From assembly GCA_021772565.1 (NCBI GenBank), contig JAJFLR010000012.1, positions 1-39,623 on the forward strand: a stretch of DNA of 39,623 nt, read 5' to 3'. The stretch comes from Opitutales bacterium (GTDB taxonomy: Bacteria > Verrucomicrobiota > Verrucomicrobiia > Opitutales > JAJFLR01). Position numbers and translations under genes: made by a program. The notes beneath the pieces are model-generated. The model ran no database searches, was not told the origin of the DNA, and saw only the letters and a list, made by a program, of their open reading frames with translations. Shown in pieces: positions 17,451 through 26,307 of the stretch; the stretch's first letter is position 1; each line of letters starts with the position of its first letter.

Positions 17451-17580
17451 GGTAGGGACGATCCCGATTTTAATCGGGATCATCCGCAAGCGAATTCACA
17501 ATGATGCCATTTTTTTATATCCAACAAACGGATGCCTCAGCTTCGGCCGTGAGCTCAGCCGAAGCCGAGGCATCTCTACC
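17451..17580. repeat. GGTAGGGA palindromic element, second copy
   Basis: Runs from GGTAGGGACGA (17451-17461) to GAGGCATCTCTACC (ending 17580). A first hairpin is ATCCCGATTTTAATCGGGAT. A second, larger one pairs GATGCCTC with GAGGCATC around AGCTTCGGC/GCCGAAGC. The module TTCGGCCGTGAGCTCAGCCGAA is the reverse complement of the one at 1083-1198, and here it is in the right half of the element, not the left. It lies between repeat copy B and the end of the flavoprotein gene and could also stop transcription. Nothing coding is seen in 17040-17620. Confidence 0.65.
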
Positions 17581-17620
17581 TTGAATACAAGAAAAAAATC
17601 CGTGGCTAAAATATTATTGG

Positions 17621-19012
17621 TCAGAATTTATTCTCTAATTCTTCTAATATTTCCTCCATCGGATATGTCCATATTTCTGATAATGTTGGATGATACCAAT
17701 GGGCTTTGAGCATCGAACTAACTGTAGCTTTCAAAGTAACTGCTATTGTCAGTGAGTGAATTAATTCTCCGGCATCTTTACCGACACATTCTGCACCTAA
17801 TATAACCTCGTCCGTTCGAGAAACAAAAATTTTCACATAACCATACTTAGCCTCCATTAATATTGATTTCCCAAGATCATCGAACGGGTATTCAGCACTT
17901 ATAAAATCTAATCCATTTTCGATTAACAGTTTTTCAGAAAAACCGACAGTAGCCAGTTGAGGATCTGTAAAAACTACATTTACCATTGTATCATAATTCA
18001 GAGGTTGTGGATTTTTATTCAAAATATGTTTTGATGCTAGCTCCCCCTGCAGGACTGCAATATGAACAATTTCGTGTGGCCCGGCACAATCTCCTGTGGC
18101 GTAAATTTTAGCATTGGTTGTTTGCTGATATTCATTTGTTTTGATGTGTCCTGTTTTATTAATTTCGATACCAGCGTTCTCTAAACCAAGATTTGCGGTA
18201 TTGGGAATCCGGCCAAGTGCATTGAATAATTTTTCTCCTTTAACTGTGGTTTTCTTCCCTTCAAATTCAAATTCAACGTTTACAGATTCATTTTGCGCAA
18301 CGATTTTATTTATTTTTGTACCCGTAAATATTTTAATCCCTTCGTCCCTGAATGCTTGTGTGACAACATCTGAAGCTTGAGTGGAGGCATCCTTTAAAAT
18401 ATTTTTACTTCGCTGAATTACTGTGATATCGCTGCCCATACGATTTAAAAATTGGGCAAGTTCGCACGCAACTATACCACCCCCAAGTACAATTACAGAT
18501 TTGGGAATGTAATCAATATCCAGAACGTCATCACTCGTGATTGAGGCTACAGAATCAAGACCTGGAATTTGTGGAAAGTTTATTCGTGAACCTGTGGATA
18601 TAATAAAATAGTCAGCTGATAAAGTTTCTCCCGAGTTTAGTTCGATTGAATTCTCACTTACAAATTTGGCATCGCTTTTATATAAATCAAATCGGTCGGA
18701 TTCAAGTTCGTCTACTCGGTATTGAGTAAATTCGCCAATTAACTTTTTTTTGCGTTCATGGATCGCTTTTATATCTGGTTGGGCATCGGGAATACTTAGA
18801 CCAAACTTTTTCCCATTTTGTGCATGGTGCAAAACATCTGCGACATAAAGTAGAGTCTTTGAAGGCATACAGCCTTTTAAAATACATAATCCACCGAGTT
18901 GATCGCCACCGTCTACAATTGCTACATTCTCTCTGTGCTCACGGTATGTTCGAGCAGCAGCGTATCCGGCACTCCCGCCACCAATTACTATTAAGTCATA
19001 ATGTTTATTCAT
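17621..19012 (-). CDS. Dihydrolipoamide dehydrogenase-family flavoprotein
   Basis: A 463-residue FAD- and NAD(P)H-binding disulfide oxidoreductase. The FAD-binding GGGSAGYAAA is at residues 11-20, the redox disulfide is C43 and C48 in CILKGCMPSK, the NAD-binding VLGGGIVACELA comes mid-protein, ATGDCAG is the second FAD motif, and HPTLSE near the C-terminus supplies the catalytic His-Glu pair. The sequence between the cysteines (ILKG) differs from the usual LNVG of E3 subunits, and no lipoyl or other 2-oxo acid dehydrogenase gene is nearby, so it may be a related reductase rather than an E3. It has no N-terminal metal-binding domain or C-terminal Cys pair, which argues against mercuric reductase. 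Divergent from panC. Confidence 0.8.
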   Translation of the reverse strand: MNKHYDLIVIGGGSAGYAAARTYREHRENVAIVDGGDQLGGLCILKGCMPSKTLLYVADVLHHAQNGKKFGLSIPDAQPDIKAIHERKKKLIGEFTQYRVDELESDRFDLYKSDAKFVSENSIELNSGETLSADYFIISTGSRINFPQIPGLDSVASITSDDVLDIDYIPKSVIVLGGGIVACELAQFLNRMGSDITVIQRSKNILKDASTQASDVVTQAFRDEGIKIFTGTKINKIVAQNESVNVEFEFEGKKTTVKGEKLFNALGRIPNTANLGLENAGIEINKTGHIKTNEYQQTTNAKIYATGDCAGPHEIVHIAVLQGELASKHILNKNPQPLNYDTMVNVVFTDPQLATVGFSEKLLIENGLDFISAEYPFDDLGKSILMEAKYGYVKIFVSRTDEVILGAECVGKDAGELIHSLTIAVTLKATVSSMLKAHWYHPTLSEIWTYPMEEILEELENKF

Positions 19013-19128
19013 AATATCATTGTTAATAAATTTATTTCAATGATTCAGCCCTTTGATTGCAAATAAACAAATCACTGTTCATTTATAGAAATGTTAAATT
19101 AATAAAATATTTTAAAAGATAGTTAAAA

Positions 19129-19971
19129 ATGAAATCAATTGAGTCTATTGCCGAGTTACAATTAATAATTAAAGAATATCGTTCGGAAGGGAAAAGTATA
19201 GGACTAGTTCCAACAATGGGCTTTTTACATGAAGGGCATTTAAGCTTGATTGATCTGGCAAAAAAAAAATCTGACATTGTAATTGTTTCAAATTTTGTGA
19301 ATCAGCTACAGTTCAGTCCTAACGAAGATTTTAAAGTATATCCTCGTGACTTGATTCAAGATCTAAAGCTATGTCAGGAAAGAGGAGCTGATATCGTTTT
19401 TACACCACAACATGGTGAAATTTATCCAAAAGGATTCTCTACTTATATCAACGAAGAAAAAGTAAGCACTGATATGTGCGGCATTTCACGACCGGGACAT
19501 TTCAGGGGTGTAACTACTATTGTTCTTAAGTTATTAAATATTGTTCAACCGGATTATATTATACTGGGACAAAAAGATGCTCAGCAAATTGCAGTTGTCA
19601 GACGCATATTAATCGATTTGCACATCAATACCGAAGTGATAGTTGGCCCCACAATAAGAGAAGAGGATGGAATTGCTAAAAGTTCCCGTAATAATTATCT
19701 TTCGGAAGTTCAACGCCGAGATGCACGGGCGATTTACAAAGCATTATTAACCGGCAAAAAAATGTTTGATGATGGAACCCGCAATGTCGACCGGATTATG
19801 GCAGAAGTAATTCATGTACTAACTGAAGTGCGACGTATTCGAGTTATCTATGTTACAATTGTTAATATTGATACCATGAAACCTGTAAAAGAAATTGTCC
19901 CTGAAAAAACTATTATCGCTACTGCTGTCTGGATGGAAGAAGTCCGATTGATTGATAATATTATATTTTAA
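19129..19971 (+). CDS. panC: Pantothenate synthetase PanC
   Basis: Joins pantoate and beta-alanine with ATP to give pantothenate, a coenzyme A precursor. The 280-residue protein has PTMGFLHEGH (the HIGH-like ATP motif), FVNQLQFSPNEDF, GQKDAQQ and IREEDGIAKSSRNNYLS (the KMSKS-like motif). The family usually reads REPDGLAMSSRN here; the EE/AK changes are modest. Length is normal. It is a single gene: panB and panD are not adjacent. Confidence 0.93.
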   Translation: MKSIESIAELQLIIKEYRSEGKSIGLVPTMGFLHEGHLSLIDLAKKKSDIVIVSNFVNQLQFSPNEDFKVYPRDLIQDLKLCQERGADIVFTPQHGEIYPKGFSTYINEEKVSTDMCGISRPGHFRGVTTIVLKLLNIVQPDYIILGQKDAQQIAVVRRILIDLHINTEVIVGPTIREEDGIAKSSRNNYLSEVQRRDARAIYKALLTGKKMFDDGTRNVDRIMAEVIHVLTEVRRIRVIYVTIVNIDTMKPVKEIVPEKTIIATAVWMEEVRLIDNIIF

Positions 19972-20175
19972 AATTAAATATTGAATTATTATTTTAAGTT
20001 ACTTTTCTATATAGTCACAGTATATCAGTTTAACTTTCAATATTTGTGGTTCTTTATTGCTTTCTTTTATTAATATTATTCTTGAGATTATTATAATACT
20101 TTTAGGGAATTTAGGATGAAAAAGCTTTATAGCAATTTATATTTTAATCAGTGATCCATTTATAAATATGAAATA

Positions 20176-20925
20176 ATGAGTAAGAAATACGAATGGCATT
20201 ATTTAACTATGGATAATGATTATCAAATATCATTAAAATTAGTAAATCCTCCTACCAAAATTAAGGGATATTTTGTTTTTATTCATGGATATTTTAGTGC
20301 TAATAGTCTGGGGCCAAACCGATTGTTTGTTGATATTCAAGAACGGTTACTTCAAAGAGGTATAGTATCTATAAGATATGATTGGAAAGGTATGGGCGAC
20401 AGCACTGGCAATATTTGTGAAAACACTCTTAAGTCTACTGTTGAGGAAATTATTAAAACATTGAAATTCTCGAATATAGAAAATAGCAATAATGATGTTT
20501 ACTTTGTTGCCCATAGTTTGGGTTGTGCTGTTCTTCTAGAATATCTGAACTCTTATTTTTCTGTTAATCCAAAATGTGTTTTTTTAATTTCTCCAGGACC
20601 TTTTAGTGAAGAAGGTGTAAAAAAACTATGTCCATCATTTTCTTATGATTCAGAATATTTGTTCCGAAATGGTCTTAAAATAGGACTACAGTTTTTAAAA
20701 GACGTTATTAATAGCGAATTTTATGAAAAAGTTGAAAAACTAAAGTTTCCTCTAAGAGCCTTTGTTTCTGAAGACGATAATTTATTAGATATTAATAGTT
20801 TACATGAAATCAATAATACAAACTTAGAAATAACTACATTGTTAAAGGGGGGGCATAATTTTATTGACTATAATTCAAAATTGATTGTTGTTGATAAAAT
20901 TATTCAAACCATTGACGTTAGCTAA
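20176..20925 (+). CDS. Alpha/beta hydrolase (serine hydrolase)
   Basis: A 249-residue soluble hydrolase. The oxyanion loop is FIHGY (35-39), then YDWKGMGDSTG (69-79), a form of the RGxGxS motif common in this fold. The nucleophile elbow is AHSLG with Ser114. The acid is probably Asp200 or Asp201 (SEDDN) and the base His227 (GGHNF). The catalytic triad therefore looks complete. The substrate is unknown; the fold covers esterases, lipases and peptidases. The next gene starts one base after its stop, so the two form an operon. Both have strongly A/T-ending codons by eye. Confidence 0.8.
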   Translation: MSKKYEWHYLTMDNDYQISLKLVNPPTKIKGYFVFIHGYFSANSLGPNRLFVDIQERLLQRGIVSIRYDWKGMGDSTGNICENTLKSTVEEIIKTLKFSNIENSNNDVYFVAHSLGCAVLLEYLNSYFSVNPKCVFLISPGPFSEEGVKKLCPSFSYDSEYLFRNGLKIGLQFLKDVINSEFYEKVEKLKFPLRAFVSEDDNLLDINSLHEINNTNLEITTLLKGGHNFIDYNSKLIVVDKIIQTIDVS

Positions 20926-20926
20926 A

Positions 20927-22705
20927 ATGGATGATAATATAAATGCAATGCACTCAATTGATCCAGTTTTATTTGATTCTTCTGGGATTCCATGTGAATT
21001 TTTAGATAGAAATAGATTCCCAAATGAATACAATCTTATATATAATGATAAATCAAATTTGATTGATTCACTAGTTTTCAACTCAGATAATTATCTTTCT
21101 AATTTTAAAGACAAAGTACAAAATATTTCTAAAAATATCAAAGGATATAATGATTCTGATATTATAGTAAACAACTTAGAAGAAAGTTTAATCTCAATAA
21201 GGGTATCTATTGAAGGACAGTTAGAGCGTTCGATTAGTACTTGTTCAATAAAGAAAGCAATTTGTTATTTAGAATTATTACAAATTATTATTGATGAATT
21301 AGTATTACTTCTAAGGTATGCAAAAGATGAAAGAAAAATAACCGAATCTAAATACAATGAATTAATAGGAGAAAACTTTCTTGGTATTGAAGTAATTAAA
21401 AATTATTTCAGCAGCATTGAAGACAATAGTAAATTTAAGGAATTAAAGGAAAGTAATAAAGAGGTATATGATGAAGACGCATATTTTAAAATAAAAGCTT
21501 TAAAAGCAAAGACGTTTACTGAAGATATTGCTTTTCCCCAACTATTGGCACGTTGTAGAGAGGGAAACAATCGAGTAATAATATCTGCAGTAAATGATAT
21601 TTTTAGCGCTATAAGGGATTTAGATTCAATTAAGTATAATTGGTCATCAAGTGAAATTGGAATTGATCAATATGTAAGAAAAGCTTTAGCTTTTAGACAT
21701 CTAGCAATGGCATCCCTAATTATTGGCGAACCCAATAAAGCGGCATTTTATTTAGCAATTACTAATTTAAATATTAGGTGTATTCGAAATGATGAATATT
21801 TTAAAAAATTTCTTAACGAGCAAAAACGAGGGTATGCCGAACTGCACAAATTAATTAATAACCCTCAAATAGGTAGAGAGATTTTGGAAGGATCTGGGTT
21901 CAATATTGATAATATTGGGCAGTTTATAACTAGAAAAATTAATAGATTTAATTTTAATGATTCAACAATTAATATTTGGTTGGTGAATCATATTGAATGT
22001 GAAAAAGATATAAACTCTAAGTTTAGTGATCCTGATAATCCTACAATTAAAGGTAACGCTCAAGAAGCTGAAATATTAGAAATATTAAGCAATGAGGTTT
22101 CTCAAAACATTGATGTTAGTGATGATAGTATTTTGCATTTTTTGTGTTCCGATAAGCTGAAAAGTTATATTAAAAGTAATTTCATAAATAAATTTGAAGA
22201 ATCTGTGGATGATAAAATAAAAATTAAATTCGAATCTTCAGCTGAGATTAATTCTGTTGAGCAGGGAGGATTTAATGATTTATCTGAAGATACAGCTAGT
22301 GAAAATTACCCGACTGAATATAAATATCTCAGCAATTATAGAAAAAATAACGTTGATGGCTTTGAAATTAAATATCCAGATGGAAATAATAATATTGGAG
22401 AATCAGTAATAGATTTTGAGAAACGAGTAGCAAAAAAGATTATTGAATTTTTATTAAAACATCTAGTACACAAAAAATCTGAAAAAGAATTTAAAAATAG
22501 CATAAATAGTAAAGCATTCATTATTTATGGTGGTAATTCAACTGTAACTGCTATTTTGAATTTGATTCGATGTTTAAATGGTATATCAAATATAGATCAA
22601 AAATATAAATATTATCATATTGATAAAGGCGCAGTTTTTCATATTAAGATCAATTTAGACAGATCGGTTGATGTAGAAATTAAATCTACCAAGATTATAT
22701 TATAA
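20927..22705 (+). CDS. Large protein with a degenerate C-terminal histidine-phosphatase-like domain
   Basis: 592 residues. Residues 1 to about 345 are mostly helical by composition and not recognised. From about 349 the sequence follows the histidine phosphatase (phosphoglycerate mutase-like) pattern: NIWLVNHIECEKDIN stands where LVRHGETxxN is expected, then TIKGNAQEAEILEIL for the GxxQAxxL helix, GESVIDFEKRV for GES...FxxRV, and AFIIYGGNSTVTAIL for the VVSHGG strand. The nucleophile His355 is kept, but the Arg before it is Asn, the Gly after it is Ile, and the second catalytic His is Tyr534. This suggests an inactive or re-purposed domain. The ATG at 20927, one base after the hydrolase stop, is preferred to an upstream in-frame ATG inside that gene. 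Convergent with the deacetylase, 5 bases apart. Confidence 0.6.
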   Translation: MDDNINAMHSIDPVLFDSSGIPCEFLDRNRFPNEYNLIYNDKSNLIDSLVFNSDNYLSNFKDKVQNISKNIKGYNDSDIIVNNLEESLISIRVSIEGQLERSISTCSIKKAICYLELLQIIIDELVLLLRYAKDERKITESKYNELIGENFLGIEVIKNYFSSIEDNSKFKELKESNKEVYDEDAYFKIKALKAKTFTEDIAFPQLLARCREGNNRVIISAVNDIFSAIRDLDSIKYNWSSSEIGIDQYVRKALAFRHLAMASLIIGEPNKAAFYLAITNLNIRCIRNDEYFKKFLNEQKRGYAELHKLINNPQIGREILEGSGFNIDNIGQFITRKINRFNFNDSTINIWLVNHIECEKDINSKFSDPDNPTIKGNAQEAEILEILSNEVSQNIDVSDDSILHFLCSDKLKSYIKSNFINKFEESVDDKIKIKFESSAEINSVEQGGFNDLSEDTASENYPTEYKYLSNYRKNNVDGFEIKYPDGNNNIGESVIDFEKRVAKKIIEFLLKHLVHKKSEKEFKNSINSKAFIIYGGNSTVTAILNLIRCLNGISNIDQKYKYYHIDKGAVFHIKINLDRSVDVEIKSTKIIL

Positions 22706-22710
22706 TTGAA

Positions 22711-23565
22711 TTATTTGCATGAAAAACTATTAATTTTGCTAAGTACATCATTCGCGAACTTTTCTAAATAACTTTTAGTGAAGTCTGACAGTGATAATGA
22801 GTCATTTAATATTAAGGGCATAAGATCTAACGCAAATGTCATAGCATCGATGTTATCTATTTCATGAGATGAGTGATATGTAGCATTAGCATATCTTCTT
22901 CCTTCTGTAGCAAGGTCATATCTCTTGCCTCCACTGATCTGAGAGTCAAAAATTTCAACTAATGCTGAAGCAATATTTTTATATTTGTCTGTTGGCAATG
23001 CAATTTTGTCTTCATCTAAAACCCAATCTAAATCTCTCCAGACTTCACAACCATATGCTTTTTTAGGTCGTATTTCTTTAGGTAATTTACGTATTGCTTC
23101 TAAAGATTTCATAAGTACAGCTACATGCGTAAAATGTTTGTCCGCCGGATTATGAAGATATACCACTTCAGGTTTAGCAATTTCGCAAATTTTCATTATA
23201 TCATTTACGACATCATTATTATTTGCGTCTTTAACTGCTGAACTTGGATGTGCAAGTTGAATTTGTATTCCATACTCACCAACAAATGCTGCTTTACGTT
23301 GTTCTTGCTGACGAATCTCTTGCATTTGTTCATCAGTATAGTCAGCATAAATTCCTGCACGTGGACTTCCAGATCCATTTGTAACAACAACTCCAGAAAA
23401 CCACTTTTCTTTTTGCCCAAAACATTCAGCAATTCCGTTATATGCAAATATCTCAATATCATCTGGGTGTGTTGCAATACATAGATGTGTGGTTCTAGTA
23501 AGTGCTTTGTCTTGTTCTATTCCATCTGGTACAAAAATATCGGCTTTTGAATGACTAAATAACAT
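22711..23565 (-). CDS. PIG-L / LmbE family deacetylase
   Basis: A 284-residue zinc-dependent N-deacetylase-like protein. The metal and catalytic motif HPDD is at residues 33-36 (ATHPDDIEI) and the second metal site is HNPADKHFTH (H138, D142, H144, H147). Family members remove acetyl groups from GlcNAc-containing substrates, as in mycothiol, bacillithiol and GPI precursor synthesis. The neighbours on the genome scale include a ROK-type kinase, a GT4 glycosyltransferase and a HAD hydrolase, which together suggest a small glycoside pathway; that link is an inference. The cyclase gene separates it from the kinase. Confidence 0.85.
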   Translation of the reverse strand: MLFSHSKADIFVPDGIEQDKALTRTTHLCIATHPDDIEIFAYNGIAECFGQKEKWFSGVVVTNGSGSPRAGIYADYTDEQMQEIRQQEQRKAAFVGEYGIQIQLAHPSSAVKDANNNDVVNDIMKICEIAKPEVVYLHNPADKHFTHVAVLMKSLEAIRKLPKEIRPKKAYGCEVWRDLDWVLDEDKIALPTDKYKNIASALVEIFDSQISGGKRYDLATEGRRYANATYHSSHEIDNIDAMTFALDLMPLILNDSLSLSDFTKSYLEKFANDVLSKINSFSCK

Positions 23566-23693
23566 GTTTGTAAAATTTTATATTTAAATTTAATAAATCA
23601 ATTAAATGTTTATGAAAATCATATGTTTATATTTTTGTAGTATGTCGAATAAAATTTAAAATACTCTAATATTTATAGTTGATGGTTCGATTT

Positions 23694-26279
23694 TTATTCA
23701 AGTTTATTATTTTTTAATAGAATTAGTATTACTCTATTAAAAAATTCAAATATATCATTATTGGGTTCAATAATATACCCTTCAAATTTATCAGGATGTT
23801 TTAATATAACTTGTTCAAATGTAGGTTCATTTAGTTTGTTTGTTAATATTACACAAGGATGTTCGATTCTCTTTAGGTTATTTTGAAGAGAATTTATTTC
23901 ATCTAGTGTTAATTTTCTAGGGGGACCTTTTTGTATTTTTATTACTGGGTGGATTTCAGGATCTGAATTATTAACCCATTCTATAACATTACTCAACTTC
24001 GCTGCAGATACCAGCTTTCCAGAGATATTTGCAAGCGAGCCATATATCGTATAGTCAAATCCAATATCTAATTCTTTGAAATTTATAGGTTGAGTACTTC
24101 CAATAATACTATCACCTATAGTTAAGCCAAATCCTAAACCGAAATTTCTATCAAATCCAAATTTGAAGGTGTAACTTTTTATTAAGGACATAAATTCTTG
24201 ATAAATCTCAAGAACACATAAAACTGAATTTTCAATAGCGAGCTGAAATTTAATTGGTTTATCAATATCTATTATATTATCATAAATATTAAAAAAAGCT
24301 TGGATTCCATCTCCCATAGTTTTATCGATAACTGCGCCATATTTATATAGACACTCTATTGTTTTATTATGATAGTCATTAATGAAATCACTAAAAAGTG
24401 TTAATTTATTATGATGATCACAATTAATAGAAAAGGCTGTTGATCCTCTAATATCTATATTAAAAACTAAAATATTACTATATTTACTTGCATTTAATAA
24501 ATCGCCCTTACTTTTAATAATATTAAATACTTTGTCTGAATTGTAGCTAAAATGATATTTTAATATCATTTTAATGGGCTCATCGTTGATAGGCTTATTT
24601 TTTTCTTCCTTACTATGAAGTAAAGTTTTTCTGAAATTGATTACATCATGTACACTTCTACAAATTAGTGATACAGACCAAATCTCATCACTTAATAGAG
24701 ATGTGAAGTATCTTTTGCAAGTTGCCCATAGTATTGTTTTAATGCATTCATTACCTTCATTATCAAATGAGAATATAGGTATTCCAATACTAGTTGCAAC
24801 AGCAGGAATTGTATTTATGTAGTCTGCTAAATCCTTATGTGGTAAAGGTAGATTTGGTGATGAATAGTTAGTCCATTTTAAAAAGAGTTTTGACTTACAA
24901 TCTAATTCTCCAATTTTATGATCACATGTTAATTCTTTGCTATCTGAATTTTTGAATCTCAAATTTGCTAGAACCAGAATTTTATTTGGATTTTCATTGA
25001 TCCAGTTCGAATTACCTTTTTTCCTCGGCTTAGATAATGTTGGTATTTTATTGAACTGTGGATCACGATACCAGCTATCTTCTTTAAAATCCCATATAGC
25101 AGCATAAAACCCTAACTCATTTACACGCTTAATAATAGTATTATAAATAAATTTTTCATCATCAATAATACTATTATCATGCATCAAGTCATGCTGTGTA
25201 TTTATACAAATATTCAAGTCTTCATAAAATAGTATTTGCCTTACCACCGTTGCTGCGAATCGTGATATGTGCATTAACATCTGAATGTGTCTCATGTTAT
25301 AAGCGTTTGACTCGTTTGATTCTAGATTAATAACTCCAACAACTTTACCTTGGACAATTAGCGGTAAAGTAACCTCTGATATAGAGCCAATTTTTAAGTC
25401 AAGAAATTTTGGATATAAGCTATTATTATCCGAAATCTTAATATTATATTCATTCTTATTCTCTATTAATAATATTTGTCCGGTTCGTGCAACATAGTCA
25501 ACAATGCCGTTAGTGTTTTGGGGGATTTCAATACTTTTATTATTACAATAAAGTAGCTGTATAATATTATTTCTATCAACTTTATTTAGTGTACAAACTA
25601 TATTTTTACCGTTATTATTAGGATTGACAATTTTAACTGTTTCTTCAACAATTTCCTCATATAATTTTTCCCAACTATCCTTTTCACAAATTATGGTAGA
25701 GCCAAATTTTGATTGTAAAGATAAAATTAAAGACTGTATATTTATCAAATCCTCTTCATCAAGTATTGATCCTTTGCATAGCTCAAATAATAGATCAGAT
25801 ATTAAAATAATTTTATTTTTAATTACACATTCAAGATGCACCTTCTCTATTGGAAGTTTTTCACTATAATTTATAAAAATTACTGCTTGTGTGTCATATC
25901 CTTTAAAACCAGTATCTTTATTATAGTTAATAATTATTCGTATAATGTGTGTTACAGATTCTCTATTAAAAAATGGGGTTCCGTATAGAATCTTTTCAGA
26001 AAAATCATCTGGAATATTTTTATTAAATTTTTCTCCGTAGTAATTAGTAATATAGTGTTCATTTTTATTGATATCATAAAGAATTCTATCGACCTGGTGT
26101 TTATGAGTCAGTGGGCCTTTCATGAATTCAGGGTATTTAAATTCTCCTAGGTGAGAATATAGCCAATATATATCTGATGATGAATTTCGAATATAACAAG
26201 TCAGTAGATCAGCATTAAGTTTTTCAAATAGATCAATTAAAGCATTGTCCGCAAACTCTTTTATTTTATTTGATTTCAT
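23694..26279 (-). CDS. GAF-domain sensor with C-terminal class III nucleotide cyclase
   Basis: 861 residues with no membrane segment. A GAF-like region is at about 60-165, a clearer GAF domain at about 195-350 (GIVDYVARTGQ, VTLPLIVQGKVVGVINLES), and a third, divergent sensor-like region at about 370-550. The class III cyclase domain starts near 600: the first metal-binding Asp is D609 in NIDIRGST, the second D657 in DKTMGDG with Lys653 in the substrate-selecting position, and DYTIYGSLANISGKL aligns with the DYTxxGxxVNxAxRL motif. The transition-state Asn751 is kept but the usual Arg four residues later is Lys755. It likely makes a cyclic nucleotide in response to a ligand. Composition is very AT-rich. 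No cyclic-nucleotide-binding effector is recognised next to it. Confidence 0.78.
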   Translation of the reverse strand: MKSNKIKEFADNALIDLFEKLNADLLTCYIRNSSSDIYWLYSHLGEFKYPEFMKGPLTHKHQVDRILYDINKNEHYITNYYGEKFNKNIPDDFSEKILYGTPFFNRESVTHIIRIIINYNKDTGFKGYDTQAVIFINYSEKLPIEKVHLECVIKNKIILISDLLFELCKGSILDEEDLINIQSLILSLQSKFGSTIICEKDSWEKLYEEIVEETVKIVNPNNNGKNIVCTLNKVDRNNIIQLLYCNNKSIEIPQNTNGIVDYVARTGQILLIENKNEYNIKISDNNSLYPKFLDLKIGSISEVTLPLIVQGKVVGVINLESNESNAYNMRHIQMLMHISRFAATVVRQILFYEDLNICINTQHDLMHDNSIIDDEKFIYNTIIKRVNELGFYAAIWDFKEDSWYRDPQFNKIPTLSKPRKKGNSNWINENPNKILVLANLRFKNSDSKELTCDHKIGELDCKSKLFLKWTNYSSPNLPLPHKDLADYINTIPAVATSIGIPIFSFDNEGNECIKTILWATCKRYFTSLLSDEIWSVSLICRSVHDVINFRKTLLHSKEEKNKPINDEPIKMILKYHFSYNSDKVFNIIKSKGDLLNASKYSNILVFNIDIRGSTAFSINCDHHNKLTLFSDFINDYHNKTIECLYKYGAVIDKTMGDGIQAFFNIYDNIIDIDKPIKFQLAIENSVLCVLEIYQEFMSLIKSYTFKFGFDRNFGLGFGLTIGDSIIGSTQPINFKELDIGFDYTIYGSLANISGKLVSAAKLSNVIEWVNNSDPEIHPVIKIQKGPPRKLTLDEINSLQNNLKRIEHPCVILTNKLNEPTFEQVILKHPDKFEGYIIEPNNDIFEFFNRVILILLKNNKLE

Positions 26280-26307
26280 TTTTGATCTTATGTATTATAT
26301 AACTTAA

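Noticed and set aside
23694-26279. The cyclase as a Pycsar antiphage system
   Set aside because: The protein is much larger, has GAF sensors, and no TIR or membrane effector with a cyclic-nucleotide-binding domain is next to it.
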